Below, one piece after another: positions 1 through 9,111 of a DNA stretch of 33,767 nucleotides (the first letter of the stretch is position 1; the number at the start of each line of letters is the position of its first letter). The notes beneath the pieces were generated by a model. That model was not told the origin of the DNA. It was given only the letters and a program-made list of their open reading frames with translations, and did not search any database. This stretch comes from Xanthobacteraceae bacterium (GTDB taxonomy: Bacteria; Pseudomonadota; Alphaproteobacteria; Rhizobiales; Xanthobacteraceae): the NCBI GenBank assembly GCA_030037065.1, contig JASHRW010000156.1, positions 1-33,767 of the forward strand, given 5' to 3'. Both the position numbers and the translations under genes were made by a program.

Positions 1-137
1 TTGCACCTGCTGACACGCTGCACTCATTTTTTGCCGCCTGCCTATTATCTAGGCGCATGTTTGACGTGGCGCTCGGCTACTGGCTGTACGCTGAGGCTAC
101 TTTCATAAATATCAACAATTTAGGCCTCGCACCGATT

Positions 138-152
138 TGGCATGGGGTTTGC
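138..152 (+). promoter_or_regulatory. Sigma-54 (-24/-12) promoter of the urt-ure operon
   Basis: The bases TGGCATGGGGTTTGC match the RpoN consensus TGGCAC-N5-TTGC closely, with the invariant GG and GC dinucleotides exactly 10 bases apart. A start about 12 bases past the GC would leave a leader of roughly 50 bases before urtA. RpoN promoters need an activator such as NtrC; only a TGCACC half-site at 2-7 is visible, without a clear GGTGCA partner at the usual spacing. Nitrogen control of urea uptake is well known in other bacteria, so position and target agree. Confidence 0.7.
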
Positions 153-191
153 GGTAGTGATCTCGAAAGGCGAGCGCCATCCCGTCGCTTG

Positions 192-205
192 CCCTCCAGA
201 GAGGG
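192..205 (+). promoter_or_regulatory. Shine-Dalgarno of urtA inside a small hairpin
   Basis: The purine-rich AGAGAGGG (198-205) lies 6 bases before the urtA ATG at 212 and fixes that start. Its GAGGG (201-205) can pair with CCCTC (192-196) across a CAGA tetraloop, which would partly hide the ribosome binding site. The five-pair stem is short, so a regulatory role is only a possibility. Confidence 0.35.
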
Positions 206-211
206 TCACCC

Positions 212-1528
212 ATGTCCAGTACATCGACAACAACTTTCCGACTCACGCGCCGCCGCTGGCTGAAGGGTGCCGGCGGACTTGCCCTTGGGCTTATGGCGCC
301 GATACCGGCGTTCGCCGAGGACACCATCAAGGTCGGCATTCTGCATTCCCTGTCCGGTACTATGGCGATCAGCGAAACTACCCTGAAAGACGTCATGCTC
401 ATGCTTATCGCCGAGCAAAACAAGAAGGGGGGATTGCTCGGCAAGAAGCTTGAGCCGGTAGTAGTCGATCCGGCATCGAACTGGCCACTTTTCGCGGAGA
501 AGGCCCGCGAGCTGATCAGCAAGGACAAGGTCGCCGCCGTATTCGGCTGCTGGACCTCGGTGTCCCGCAAATCGGTGTTGCCGGTGTTCAAAGAACTCAA
601 CAACATCCTGTTCTATCCGGTGCAATTCGAGGGCGAAGAGAGCGAGCGCAACGTCTTCTATACCGGCGCCGCGCCCAACCAGCAGGCCATTCCGGCGGTC
701 GATTATCTGGCCAGCAAGGACGGCGGCTCGGTGAAACGCTGGGTGTTGGAGGGCACCGATTACGTCTATCCGCGCACGACCAACAAAATCCTCGAGGCTT
801 ACCTTAGGGATGTGCTCAAGGTGGCGCCCGAGGACATCATGATCAACTATACCCCGTTCGGCTTTTCCGACTGGCAGACCGAAGTCTCCAGGATCAAGGC
901 GTTCGGCTCGGCCGGCAAGAAGACGGCCGTGGTCTCGACTATCAACGGCGACGCCAACGTGCCGTTCTACAAGGAGCTAGGCAATCAGGGCATCAAGGCG
1001 ACCGACATCCCGGTAGTGGCGTTCTCGGTCGGCGAGGAGGAGTTGGCAGGCCTCGATACAAAACCGCTGGTCGGACATCTCGCCGCCTGGAATTACTTCG
1101 AGTCGATAAAGACGCCGGCAAACGAGGAATTCATCAAGGAATGGCACGCCTTCACCAAGAATCCGAAGCGCGTGACCAACGATCCGATGGAAGCGCACTA
1201 CATCGGATTTAACATGTGGGTGAAGGCGGTGACAAAAGCCGGCACGACCGACCCCGACAAGGTGATCGCCACGTTACCCGGCATCAAGCAAGCCAATCTG
1301 ACCGGCGGCGTCTCGACCATGCTGCCCAACCACTACATCACCAAGCCAGTCTACATCGGCGAAATCCGCGCCGACGGCCAGTTCGACGTGGTGTGGAAGA
1401 CCAAAGGGCTGGTACCCGGCGAAGCTTGGTCACGCTACTTGCCCGGCTCCAAGGACCTCGCCGCCGACTGGGTCACCCTCAATTGCGGCAACTACAACAA
1501 GATCACGAAGAAATGCGGCGGGGCATAA
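212..1528 (+). CDS. urtA: Urea ABC transporter substrate-binding protein UrtA
   Basis: Periplasmic receptor that captures urea (or short-chain amides) and delivers it to the UrtBC membrane channel. The 438-residue protein starts with a twin-arginine-type signal (TRRRWLKG, then a hydrophobic stretch ending PAFA), so export folded through Tat is likely. The mature part opens TIKVGILHSLSGTMAISE, the usual start of the amide/urea branch of the LivJ-like binding proteins, and the length is normal for UrtA. The ATG is chosen because of the strong AGAGAGGG before it. It is first in the operon, directly behind the sigma-54 promoter, and is followed by a stem-loop that may raise its expression above that of the membrane genes. 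Confidence 0.95.
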   Translation: MSSTSTTTFRLTRRRWLKGAGGLALGLMAPIPAFAEDTIKVGILHSLSGTMAISETTLKDVMLMLIAEQNKKGGLLGKKLEPVVVDPASNWPLFAEKARELISKDKVAAVFGCWTSVSRKSVLPVFKELNNILFYPVQFEGEESERNVFYTGAAPNQQAIPAVDYLASKDGGSVKRWVLEGTDYVYPRTTNKILEAYLRDVLKVAPEDIMINYTPFGFSDWQTEVSRIKAFGSAGKKTAVVSTINGDANVPFYKELGNQGIKATDIPVVAFSVGEEELAGLDTKPLVGHLAAWNYFESIKTPANEEFIKEWHAFTKNPKRVTNDPMEAHYIGFNMWVKAVTKAGTTDPDKVIATLPGIKQANLTGGVSTMLPNHYITKPVYIGEIRADGQFDVVWKTKGLVPGEAWSRYLPGSKDLAADWVTLNCGNYNKITKKCGGA

Positions 1529-1558
1529 ACGCTTCGTCCGCCACCTAACATGCGATCC

Positions 1559-1586
1559 CGTGAGGGCGGTGACATCCGCCTTCACG
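1559..1586 (+). other. Stem-loop in the urtA-urtB spacer
   Basis: CGTGAGGGCGG (1559-1569) pairs with CCGCCTTCACG (1576-1586) around the loop TGACAT: eleven pairs with one G-U. No T-run follows, so it is not a classical terminator. Hairpins just after a binding-protein gene commonly protect the upstream message or cause partial termination, giving more receptor than permease. It also argues that urtB starts at 1610, after the hairpin, not at the ATG at 1550 on its edge. Confidence 0.6.
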
Positions 1587-1609
1587 CATCGAAGCCGGGG
1601 ACCATCGCA

Positions 1610-3220
1610 ATGAGTTTCGGCCGAGCTTGCCTCGTCGCGCTGTTATTTGTCTTTGCTCTCTGCGTTGGCCACACTGCCGCGCGCGCTGCGACGGTTGACG
1701 AGGCGCTCGCCCACTTCACCGCCGACGATTTCGATCAAACCGAAATCGGCATCAACGAGGTGGCCGCGAGCGGCAATCCGCGTGCGGAAATCATTTTGCG
1801 GGCGCTGCAGAACGGTCAATTGATGTTTTCCGCCGCCCGCAAGGCGGTCTATATCCAGGATGATTCTGGAAAGCTTGTCGACGCCGCCACCGGTCAGGCA
1901 ATCGCCGACCCGTCGCCCGACGATCTTGACAATGTCCGCATCAATAACCGACTGCGCGGAACCATCGACGCGGCGCTTGGCACACTCACGCTGCTCTCAA
2001 AGAATCCGGCCACACGCTATAAGGCCGCACAGGCGGTGTTCAAGTCGCATGAGCCGAGCGCGTTGCCGACCCTTGAAAAAGCGATCGCGCAGGAAGCCGA
2101 CAACAGCGTCAAGCAGGCGATGGAGCAGGCGCGTGCCGCCATCCTGCTTAACATGCCGGGCGTCAGCGATGCGCAAAAGCTTGCCGCCATCGCTGTTCTC
2201 CGCGACCGCGGCGACCAGGATGCGCTCGCGCTATTATCCGACCTTCCTGCGCGCGAATCGCCGACGGTCGCCCACGCCGCCTTGGATGCAATCCACGCAA
2301 TTCAAGCCCGGCTCGCCGAATGGGATGCCGTGCAGAACGCCTGGTACGGGGTCTCGCTGGGCTCGGTCCTGTTGCTCGCCGCAATAGGCCTCGCCATCAC
2401 TTTCGGCGTGATGGGCGTGATCAACATGGCGCACGGTGAAATGGTGATGCTCGGCGCTTACGTCACCTTTGCCGTTCAGGAAGCGATCCGCGGCTACGAT
2501 CCGGCGTTGTTCGATTATTCGCTCGCCATCGCGATTCCCCTCGCCTTTCTGTTCTCCGGCATTGTCGGCATCCTGATCGAACGCAGCATCATCCGCTTTC
2601 TCTACGGAAGGCCGCTGGAAACGCTATTGGCGACATGGGGCTTGTCGCTCGTGCTGCAGCAGGCGGTGCGCACGATATTCGGCGCGGACAATCGTAACGT
2701 TGGTAATCCCAGCTTCATGAGCGGCGCCTTCAATCTTGGCGGTATCACTGTCACCAACAATCGGCTCTGGATCGTCTGCTTTGCGCTGGTCGTATTTGTG
2801 GCGTTGATCGGAATTTTGCGCTTCACGCGACTTGGGTTGGAAATGCGTGCGGTGACGCAGAACCGGGCCATGGCGGCGTCGATGGGAATCCGCACGAGCC
2901 GCATTGACGCGCTCACCTTCGGATTGGGGTCCGGTATTGCCGGCATTGCCGGAGTGGCGCTGTCGCAGATCGACAATGTCAGCCCCAATCTCGGCCAGGG
3001 CTATATCATCGACAGCTTCATGGTGGTGGTGTTCGGCGGCGTCGGCAATCTGTGGGGTACTTTCGTCGGATCGTTCCTGCTCGGCATCGCCAACAAATTC
3101 CTGGAACCCTATGCCGGCGCAGTGCTTGGCAAAATCACTATTCTCGTTCTGATCATTCTGTTCATCCAGAAGCGGCCGCGGGGGCTGTTCGCTCTTAAGG
3201 GCCGGGCGGTCGAGGCATGA
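1610..3220 (+). CDS. urtB: Urea ABC transporter permease UrtB
   Basis: Membrane subunit of the urea importer, LivH-like. Starting at 1610 gives 536 residues: a cleavable signal (MSFGRACLVALLF...ARA), a periplasmic, helix-rich N-terminal region of about 230 residues, then a LivH-type membrane domain beginning near WYGVSLGSVLLLAAIG with the hallmark FGVMGVINMAHGEMVMLGAY. The long N-terminal extension is normal for UrtB and separates it from amino-acid LivH proteins. The reading frame is open from an ATG at 1550, but that start would lack a leading signal peptide and overlap the stem-loop. The stop codon overlaps the urtC start (ATGA), indicating coupled translation. Confidence 0.93.
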   Translation: MSFGRACLVALLFVFALCVGHTAARAATVDEALAHFTADDFDQTEIGINEVAASGNPRAEIILRALQNGQLMFSAARKAVYIQDDSGKLVDAATGQAIADPSPDDLDNVRINNRLRGTIDAALGTLTLLSKNPATRYKAAQAVFKSHEPSALPTLEKAIAQEADNSVKQAMEQARAAILLNMPGVSDAQKLAAIAVLRDRGDQDALALLSDLPARESPTVAHAALDAIHAIQARLAEWDAVQNAWYGVSLGSVLLLAAIGLAITFGVMGVINMAHGEMVMLGAYVTFAVQEAIRGYDPALFDYSLAIAIPLAFLFSGIVGILIERSIIRFLYGRPLETLLATWGLSLVLQQAVRTIFGADNRNVGNPSFMSGAFNLGGITVTNNRLWIVCFALVVFVALIGILRFTRLGLEMRAVTQNRAMAASMGIRTSRIDALTFGLGSGIAGIAGVALSQIDNVSPNLGQGYIIDSFMVVVFGGVGNLWGTFVGSFLLGIANKFLEPYAGAVLGKITILVLIILFIQKRPRGLFALKGRAVEA

Positions 3221-4377
3221 CGCACGCGGCGACGCACCCTCTCATCCGCTCGCTTGATCGGGGCGCTGTGCTTTTCGTAGCTGCTATGGCCACGATTGCC
3301 GTTGCCGTGCCCGTGCTCAATCTGGCCGTTCCGCCGACGTCGGCGCTGCACGTGTCCACCTACTTGGTGGCGCTGTTCGGCAAATACGCCTGCTATGCAC
3401 TGTTGGCGCTATCGATCGATTTGATCTGGGGCTATTGCGGCATTCTCTCGCTCGGCCATGGGGCATTCTTCGCGCTCGGCGGCTACGCCATGGGCATGTA
3501 TCTGATGCGCCAGATCGGCACCCGCGGCGTCTATGCCAATCCGATCCTGCCGGATTTCATGGTGTTCTTGAACTGGCACGAATTGCCGTTTGCTTGGTAC
3601 GGATTCCAGCACTTCGCCTATGCGGCGCTGATGGTGGTGCTGGTGCCGGGCGCGTTGGCCTTCGTGTTCGGCTGGTTTGCTTTTCGCAGCCGGGTCACGG
3701 GCGTCTACCTGTCGATCATTACGCAGGCGCTCACTTATGCTCTGATGCTCGGCTTCTTCCGCAACAATTTCGGCTTCGGCGGCAATAACGGACTGACGGA
3801 TTTTAAGGACATTCTCGGCTTCAAAGTCGAGGCCGAGACCACTCGCGCCGCGTTGTTTTCGATCTCGTGCCTCGCAGTGATCTTGGGCTTTTTCGTCTGC
3901 CGCACCGTCGTAAGTTCCAAGCTGGGCAAGGTGCTGATCGCGATCCGCGACGCCGAGGCGCGCACCCGCTTTCTCGGCTATCGCGTCGAATCCTACAAAC
4001 TCTTCGTGTTCACTTTGTCGGCGTGCATAGCCGGCATCGCCGGCGCGCTTTACGTGCCGCAGGTCGGCATCATCAATCCGAGCGAGTTCGCGCCCGGCAA
4101 TTCCATCGAGGAGGTGATCTGGGTCGCGATCGGCGGACGCGGCACGCTCGCCGGCGCGGCGATCGGCGCGGTTCTGGTCAATTATGCCAAAACCTACTTC
4201 ACTTCCGGAATTCTCGCGCCGTATTGGCTCTACATACTGGGCGGCCTGTTCATAGCCGTGACGGTTTTGCTGCCGCGCGGCATCGTCGGCAGTCTGCTCC
4301 ATTGGACGGCGCTACGCCGCGATCGGGCCTCTGCCGCCGCCGAGGAAGGCGTCGCGGAGCCGCTTCCGGCGGAATGA
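3217..4377 (+). CDS. urtC: Urea ABC transporter permease UrtC
   Basis: Second membrane subunit of the urea importer, LivM-like, 386 residues. It has about ten hydrophobic segments, the LivM landmark LIWGYCGILSLGHGAFFALGG near residues 70-90, and the cytoplasmic coupling-loop region around VLIAIRDAEARTRFLGY. The C-terminus is polar and Ala/Glu rich. The start overlaps the urtB stop by four bases. Length and motifs are as expected for UrtC, and the gene sits between urtB and the two ATPase genes as usual. Confidence 0.94.
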   Translation: MTHAATHPLIRSLDRGAVLFVAAMATIAVAVPVLNLAVPPTSALHVSTYLVALFGKYACYALLALSIDLIWGYCGILSLGHGAFFALGGYAMGMYLMRQIGTRGVYANPILPDFMVFLNWHELPFAWYGFQHFAYAALMVVLVPGALAFVFGWFAFRSRVTGVYLSIITQALTYALMLGFFRNNFGFGGNNGLTDFKDILGFKVEAETTRAALFSISCLAVILGFFVCRTVVSSKLGKVLIAIRDAEARTRFLGYRVESYKLFVFTLSACIAGIAGALYVPQVGIINPSEFAPGNSIEEVIWVAIGGRGTLAGAAIGAVLVNYAKTYFTSGILAPYWLYILGGLFIAVTVLLPRGIVGSLLHWTALRRDRASAAAEEGVAEPLPAE

Positions 4378-4387
4378 GGATCGGCCG

Positions 4388-5179
4388 ATGAAAGTTCAAG
4401 AACGATTGGAGATAAAAGAAGCTGCGGCGATGGCAGCCTTCGAACGGACCCTTCTGTTCATCGAGGGGGTTACGGTGTCGTTCGACGGTTTCCGCGCCCT
4501 CAACAATCTTTCGCTATCCGTCGAACCCGGAGAGATGCGTGCCATCATCGGCCCGAATGGCGCCGGCAAGACGACGATGATGGATGTCGTCACCGGCAAG
4601 ACCAGGCCGGACAAGGGCGCGATTATTTTCGACCAAAAGCACGATCTGGCGCGGCTGGACGAGGCCGAAATCGCGCTGCTCGGCATCGGCCGGAAATTTC
4701 AGAAGCCAACCGTGTTCGATAGCCACACGGTGTTCGACAACATCGAACTTGCTCTCAAAGCCGATCGCCGCGCGCGCGCGACGCTGTTTTGGAAGGAGAG
4801 CGCGAATGAGAGCAGGAGCGTAGAGGAACTTCTCAAAACCGTCCGCCTCTCCGCGCTGCGCGATCGCCTCGCCGGCAGCCTGTCGCACGGCCAGAAGCAG
4901 TGGCTCGAGATCGGCATGCTGCTGGCGCAGGATCCGAAATTGCTCCTGGTCGACGAACCGGCCGCCGGTATGACAGATGCCGAAACGCGACAAACTGCGG
5001 AACTGCTTAGAGAAATTAACCGCGAGCACACCGTGATCGTGGTCGAGCACGATATGGCATTCGTGCGCGAGCTTGGCGTCAAGGTTACTTGTCTGCACGA
5101 AGGCTCCGTGCTCGCGGAAGGCTCGATCGACGATGTCTCGACCAACGAACGTGTCGTCGAAGTCTATCTGGGACGCTGA
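4388..5179 (+). CDS. urtD: Urea ABC transporter ATP-binding protein UrtD
   Basis: Cytoplasmic ATPase driving urea import, LivG-like, 263 residues. Visible motifs are Walker A GPNGAGKTT (residues 55-63), a signature loop LSHGQKQWLEIGMLL in which HGQ replaces the usual GGQ (common in UrtD), Walker B LLLVDEPAAGMTD and the switch histidine in VVEHDMAFV. The start at 4388 is preceded by GAGGAT. The first ~20 residues (KVQERLEIKEAAAMAAFER) precede the conserved domain, and an internal ATG at 4430 is an alternative. It lies 10 bases after urtC. Confidence 0.93.
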   Translation: MKVQERLEIKEAAAMAAFERTLLFIEGVTVSFDGFRALNNLSLSVEPGEMRAIIGPNGAGKTTMMDVVTGKTRPDKGAIIFDQKHDLARLDEAEIALLGIGRKFQKPTVFDSHTVFDNIELALKADRRARATLFWKESANESRSVEELLKTVRLSALRDRLAGSLSHGQKQWLEIGMLLAQDPKLLLVDEPAAGMTDAETRQTAELLREINREHTVIVVEHDMAFVRELGVKVTCLHEGSVLAEGSIDDVSTNERVVEVYLGR

Positions 5180-5182
5180 AAC

Positions 5183-5878
5183 ATGCTCGACGTGAGCGCC
5201 ATCGATCTGCATTACGGCGCCGCACAGGCGCTACGCGCGGTATCGCTCAAGGCCGAGCCCGGCAAAGTGACCTGCGTGCTCGGCCGCAACGGTGTCGGCA
5301 AGACGAGCCTGCTCGATGCGCTCGCCGGGCAGCAGCCGGTGAGCAAGGGCACGATCATCTGGGAAGGCAGCGACATTACCGCGCTGCGGCCGCCGGAACG
5401 CGCCCGCCGCGGCATTGCCTACGTACCGCAAGGCCGGGAGATCTTTCCGCTGTTGAGCGTTGAAGAAAACCTCAAGACCGGTTTCGCGCCGCTCAAGCGG
5501 GATGAGCGCGACATTCCTGAAGACGTGTTCTCGCTGTTTCCGGTATTGAAGACCATGTTGCGCCGACGCGGAGGTGACCTGTCCGGCGGCCAGCAGCAGC
5601 AATTGGCGATCGGCCGGGCGCTCGTCATGCGGCCTCGGCTGCTCCTGCTCGACGAGCCGACCGAAGGCATTCAGCCGTCGATCATCAAGGACATCGGGCG
5701 CGCCATTGCCTATCTGCGCTCGCTCGGCAAAATCGCCATCGTCCTGGTCGAACAATATCTCGACTTTGCCCGCGAACTCGGCGACCATTTCGCCGTCATG
5801 GACCGTGGGGCTATCGTTTATTCCTGCGGCCGCGACGGCCTCGACGAGGGCGCGTTGCGGCGCGCCATGGCAATCTGA
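5183..5878 (+). CDS. urtE: Urea ABC transporter ATP-binding protein UrtE
   Basis: Second cytoplasmic ATPase of the urea importer, LivF-like, 231 residues. It has Walker A GRNGVGKTS (residues 34-42), the signature LSGGQQQQLAIGRAL, Walker B LLLLDEPTEGIQPS and a switch-region EQYLDFAREL; the GIQPSII wording is typical of UrtE/LivF. It starts three bases after urtD, with only a weak ribosome binding site, so translation is probably coupled to urtD. The urease accessory gene ureD follows within about 12 bases, tying transport to hydrolysis in one transcript. Confidence 0.93.
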   Translation: MLDVSAIDLHYGAAQALRAVSLKAEPGKVTCVLGRNGVGKTSLLDALAGQQPVSKGTIIWEGSDITALRPPERARRGIAYVPQGREIFPLLSVEENLKTGFAPLKRDERDIPEDVFSLFPVLKTMLRRRGGDLSGGQQQQLAIGRALVMRPRLLLLDEPTEGIQPSIIKDIGRAIAYLRSLGKIAIVLVEQYLDFARELGDHFAVMDRGAIVYSCGRDGLDEGALRRAMAI

Positions 5879-5889
5879 ATTGCGCAACG

Positions 5890-6747
5890 ATGCAAGTTCG
5901 TGAACATCCTGCCATGACCGCGCACGCGCCGCTGCCGGCCGAGATCTTTGCCGGCAATCGCGGCCTCGGCCGCATTGCACTCGATGTCGTCGGAGTGGAC
6001 GGCGTGAGCCGGCGCGGGCGCGTGCACGAGGCCGGCATGCTGCGGGTGCGCTTTCCGAACGGCGAGACAGACGGCGCACTCGATGCCGTGCTCATCAACA
6101 GCGCCGGCGGCCTAACCGGCGGCGACCATTGTACTATCGAGTTAAAGGTCGAGGCCGGCGGCAAGCTGACCGTCACCACGGCTGCCGCGGAGAAAATCTA
6201 CCGCTCGCTCGGGCCGGACGCAGACATCGACGTCAAGCTCGCGATCGGCGGGGGCGGCGCGCTCGCCTGGCTGCCGCAAGAAACCATCCTGTTCGATCGG
6301 GCGCGGCTGCGCCGCACCATCGACGTGGCGCTCGCGCACGGCACCCGGCTGCTGCTCGCCGAGGCGGTGGTCTTCGGCCGGTCGGCGATGGGCGAGACGG
6401 TCCAGTCGGGCTCTTTTTCCGACCGCTGGCGCGTGCGCGTCGATGGCGCGCTGGTTTTTGCCGAGACCGTCCGCCTCGACGGAGGGATTGCGCAACGGCT
6501 GGCCGTGCCGCCCATCGGTGGCGGCTGCGTCGCCATGGCGACTGTGCTGAGCATTCCCGGCAGCGACGAGGCCGTCGCCGCGGTTCGCGCAGTGAAGGAC
6601 AGCTTCATTGGAGAAGTTGGCGCTTCGGCCTGGAATGGGCTTGCCGTGGTGCGCCTGATCGCCGCCGACGGCGCCGCGCTCCGTCGCGACCTCGTCGCCG
6701 TCCTGCGCGCGCTTGATGCTCCCCTGCCGCGGCTCTGGTTGAACTGA
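5890..6747 (+). CDS. ureD: Urease accessory protein UreD
   Basis: Scaffold protein that binds the urease apoenzyme and recruits UreF and UreG for nickel insertion. The 285-residue product carries family landmarks: [33 protein letters not shown], the [11 protein letters not shown] segment and [15 protein letters not shown]. An ATG at 5914 ([17 protein letters not shown]) is an equally credible start, because neither start has a clear ribosome binding site. It lies between urtE and ureA, the usual place for ureD in rhizobial urease operons. Confidence 0.93.
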   Translation: MQVREHPAMTAHAPLPAEIFAGNRGLGRIALDVVGVDGVSRRGRVHEAGMLRVRFPNGETDGALDAVLINSAGGLTGGDHCTIELKVEAGGKLTVTTAAAEKIYRSLGPDADIDVKLAIGGGGALAWLPQETILFDRARLRRTIDVALAHGTRLLLAEAVVFGRSAMGETVQSGSFSDRWRVRVDGALVFAETVRLDGGIAQRLAVPPIGGGCVAMATVLSIPGSDEAVAAVRAVKDSFIGEVGASAWNGLAVVRLIAADGAALRRDLVAVLRALDAPLPRLWLN

Positions 6748-6748
6748 C

Positions 6749-7051
6749 ATGCAGCTCACCCCGCGCGAGAAGGACAAGCTGTTGATCGCCATGGCCGCGA
6801 TGGTGGCGCGGCGGCGGCTCGAACGCGGCGTCAAGCTCAACCACCCCGAGGCGGTCGCGCTCATTTCCGATTTCATTCTCGAAGGCGCCCGCGACGGACG
6901 CAGCGTCGCCGAGCTGATGGAGCATGGCGCCCATGTGCTCACGCGCGCCCAGGTCATGGACGGCATCGCCGAGATGATTCACGACATTCAGGTCGAAGCG
7001 ACGTTTCCCGACGGCACCAAGCTCGTCACGGTCCATCGGCCGATCAGGTGA
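6749..7051 (+). CDS. ureA: Urease subunit gamma UreA
   Basis: Small structural subunit of nickel urease, 100 residues, the standard size. The sequence from [20 protein letters not shown] through [21 protein letters not shown] to the C-terminal [18 protein letters not shown] is characteristic of the gamma subunit. It starts one base after the ureD stop, and its end overlaps the region that starts ureB. It assembles with UreB and UreC into the trimer-based holoenzyme in the cytoplasm. Confidence 0.97.
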   Translation: MQLTPREKDKLLIAMAAMVARRRLERGVKLNHPEAVALISDFILEGARDGRSVAELMEHGAHVLTRAQVMDGIAEMIHDIQVEATFPDGTKLVTVHRPIR

Positions 7052-7059
7052 GGAACGAC

Positions 7060-7365
7060 ATGATCCCCGGCGAGTATTTCATCCAGGACGGCATGATCGA
7101 ACTCAACAAGGGCCGGCGCGCAGTCACCCTTTCGGTCTCCAACACCGGCGACCGGCCAATTCAGGTCGGCTCGCATTATCATTTCTTCGAGACCAACCCG
7201 GCGCTCAAATTCGACCGCAAGAAAGCGCGCGGCATGCGGCTTGACATTGCGGCCGGGACGGCGGTGCGCTTCGAACCGGGGCAAACCCGCGAAGTCACGC
7301 TGGTGCCGGTTGCCGGCAAGCGCACGATCTACGGCTTCCGCCAGGCCGTCATGGGCAAACTCTGA
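7060..7365 (+). CDS. ureB: Urease subunit beta UreB
   Basis: Beta structural subunit of urease, 101 residues from the preferred ATG at 7060 ([11 protein letters not shown]). GAGGAA lies five bases before this ATG, and family proteins begin in the same way. A GTG at 7048 overlapping the ureA stop would add only four residues. The core [19 protein letters not shown] and the end [18 protein letters not shown] are typical. Independent UreA and UreB, not a fused subunit, is the usual arrangement in proteobacteria outside Helicobacter. Confidence 0.96.
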   Translation: MIPGEYFIQDGMIELNKGRRAVTLSVSNTGDRPIQVGSHYHFFETNPALKFDRKKARGMRLDIAAGTAVRFEPGQTREVTLVPVAGKRTIYGFRQAVMGKL

Positions 7366-7374
7366 GGGATCGCC

Positions 7375-9087
7375 ATGCCGGCCAAAATAACGCGCTCCGT
7401 CTATGCCGACATGTTCGGGCCGACGACCGGCGACCGCGTGCGGCTCGCCGACACCGATCTCATCATCGAGGTGGAAAAGGATTTCACCACCTACGGTGAG
7501 GAAGTGAAATTCGGCGGCGGCAAGGTCATTCGCGACGGCATGGGGCAGAGCCAGATAACCAACACTCGCGGCGCGGTCGACACCGTCATCACCAACGCGC
7601 TCATTGTCGATCATTGGGGGATCGTGAAGGCCGATGTCGGCACCAAAGATGGATACATTTTCGCCATCGGCAAAGCCGGCAACCCGGACATCCAGCCGAA
7701 TGTGACAATTATCATCGGACCCGGCACGGAAGTGATCGCCGGCGAGGGTAAAATCCTCACCGCCGGCGGGTTCGACACCCACATTCATTTCATCTGCCCG
7801 CAGCTCATCGACGAAGCGCTGATGTCGGGCATCACCTCCATGCTCGGCGGCGGCACCGGGCCTGCGCATGGCACCTTCGCCACCACTTGCACGCCGGGTC
7901 CGTTCCACATCGCACGCATGATCCAGGCGGCGGATGCGTTCCCGGTCAATCTTGGCTTTGCCGGCAAGGGCAACGCCTCGCGGCCGGCGGCGCTCGAGGA
8001 AATGATCAAGGCCGGCGCCTGCTCGCTCAAGCTGCACGAAGACTGGGGCACCACGCCTGCGGTGATCGACTGCTGCCTCTCAGTCGCCGACGATTACGAC
8101 GTGCAGGTGATGATCCATACCGACACGCTCAACGAATCCGGCTTCGTCGAGGACACGATCGAGGCGTTCAAGGGCCGCACCATCCACGCCTTTCACACCG
8201 AAGGCGCCGGCGGCGGCCACGCGCCCGACATCATCAAGGTGGCGGGGCTTAAGAACGTGCTGCCGTCGTCGACCAATCCGACGCGGCCCTACACCAGGAA
8301 CACCATCGACGAGCACCTCGACATGCTGATGGTGTGCCACCACCTCGATCCGTCGATCGCCGAGGATTTGGCGTTCGCCGAAAGCCGTATCCGCAAGGAA
8401 ACCATTGCCGCGGAAGACATTTTGCACGATATCGGCGCGCTTTCGATGATGTCTTCGGATTCGCAAGCTATGGGCCGCGTCGGCGAGGTTGTCATTCGCA
8501 CTTGGCAGACCGCCGACAAGATGAAGAAACAGCGCGGCCGGTTGAAAGAAGAAAAGGGCGACAACGACAATTTCCGCGCCAAACGCTACATCGCGAAATA
8601 CACCATCAATCCCGCGATCGCGCACGGTGTTTCGAAACTCATCGGCTCAGTCGAAACAGGCAAGCTGGCCGATCTCGTGCTGTGGTCGCCCGTCTTCTTC
8701 GGTGTCAAGCCAGATTGCATCATCAAGGGTGGCTCGATCGTTGCCGCGCCAATGGGCGATGCCAATGCCTCAATCCCGACGCCGCAACCGGTACACTATC
8801 GGCCAATGTTCGGAGCCTTCGGCCGGGCCCGTACCGCATCGTCGGTCGTGTTCACGTCCAAGGCCGCATTGAAAACCGGGCTCGGCCGCAAGCTCGGCAT
8901 CGAAAAGAAACTCGTTGCGGTGGCGAACACGCGCGGCGGAGTTTCCAAAAAGAGCATGATCCACAATGACGCCATGCCCGAGATCGAGGTCGATCCGGAA
9001 ACCTACGAGGTACACGCCGACGGCGAGCTCCTGACCTGCGCGCCAGCGGAGGTGCTGCCGATGGCGCAGCGTTATTTCCTGTTTTGA
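7375..9087 (+). CDS. ureC: Urease subunit alpha UreC (catalytic)
   Basis: Catalytic subunit that hydrolyses urea to ammonia and carbamate at a di-nickel site; 570 residues, full length. All ligands can be found: His136 and His138 (THIHFI), the carbamylated Lys219 and His221 (SLKLHEDWG), the histidines in [16 protein letters not shown], the flap Cys/His in MVCHHLD and the Asp of [15 protein letters not shown] seven bases before the ATG supports the start. Nothing suggests loss of activity. It lies nine bases after ureB. Confidence 0.98.
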   Translation: MPAKITRSVYADMFGPTTGDRVRLADTDLIIEVEKDFTTYGEEVKFGGGKVIRDGMGQSQITNTRGAVDTVITNALIVDHWGIVKADVGTKDGYIFAIGKAGNPDIQPNVTIIIGPGTEVIAGEGKILTAGGFDTHIHFICPQLIDEALMSGITSMLGGGTGPAHGTFATTCTPGPFHIARMIQAADAFPVNLGFAGKGNASRPAALEEMIKAGACSLKLHEDWGTTPAVIDCCLSVADDYDVQVMIHTDTLNESGFVEDTIEAFKGRTIHAFHTEGAGGGHAPDIIKVAGLKNVLPSSTNPTRPYTRNTIDEHLDMLMVCHHLDPSIAEDLAFAESRIRKETIAAEDILHDIGALSMMSSDSQAMGRVGEVVIRTWQTADKMKKQRGRLKEEKGDNDNFRAKRYIAKYTINPAIAHGVSKLIGSVETGKLADLVLWSPVFFGVKPDCIIKGGSIVAAPMGDANASIPTPQPVHYRPMFGAFGRARTASSVVFTSKAALKTGLGRKLGIEKKLVAVANTRGGVSKKSMIHNDAMPEIEVDPETYEVHADGELLTCAPAEVLPMAQRYFLF

Positions 9088-9111
9088 TCCGCAATGGCGC
9101 GGCAAGGCTCC

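Noticed and set aside
2-22. Full NtrC enhancer at the window start
   Set aside because: TGCACC is present, but the second half reads GCTGCA at the wrong spacing; only a half-site can be claimed.
35-55. Inverted repeat CGCCT...AGGCG near the window start as a terminator
   Set aside because: The five-pair stem has an 11-base loop, and no T-run follows it on either strand.
3409-4302. Long open frame antisense to urtC (297 residues)
   Set aside because: Its His/Arg/Glu-rich composition is the usual shadow of a GC-rich membrane protein gene; no start signal or family motif.
6988-8037. Long open frame antisense to ureB-ureC (349 residues)
   Set aside because: It is a codon-position shadow of the intact urease genes, with no motif or ribosome binding site.
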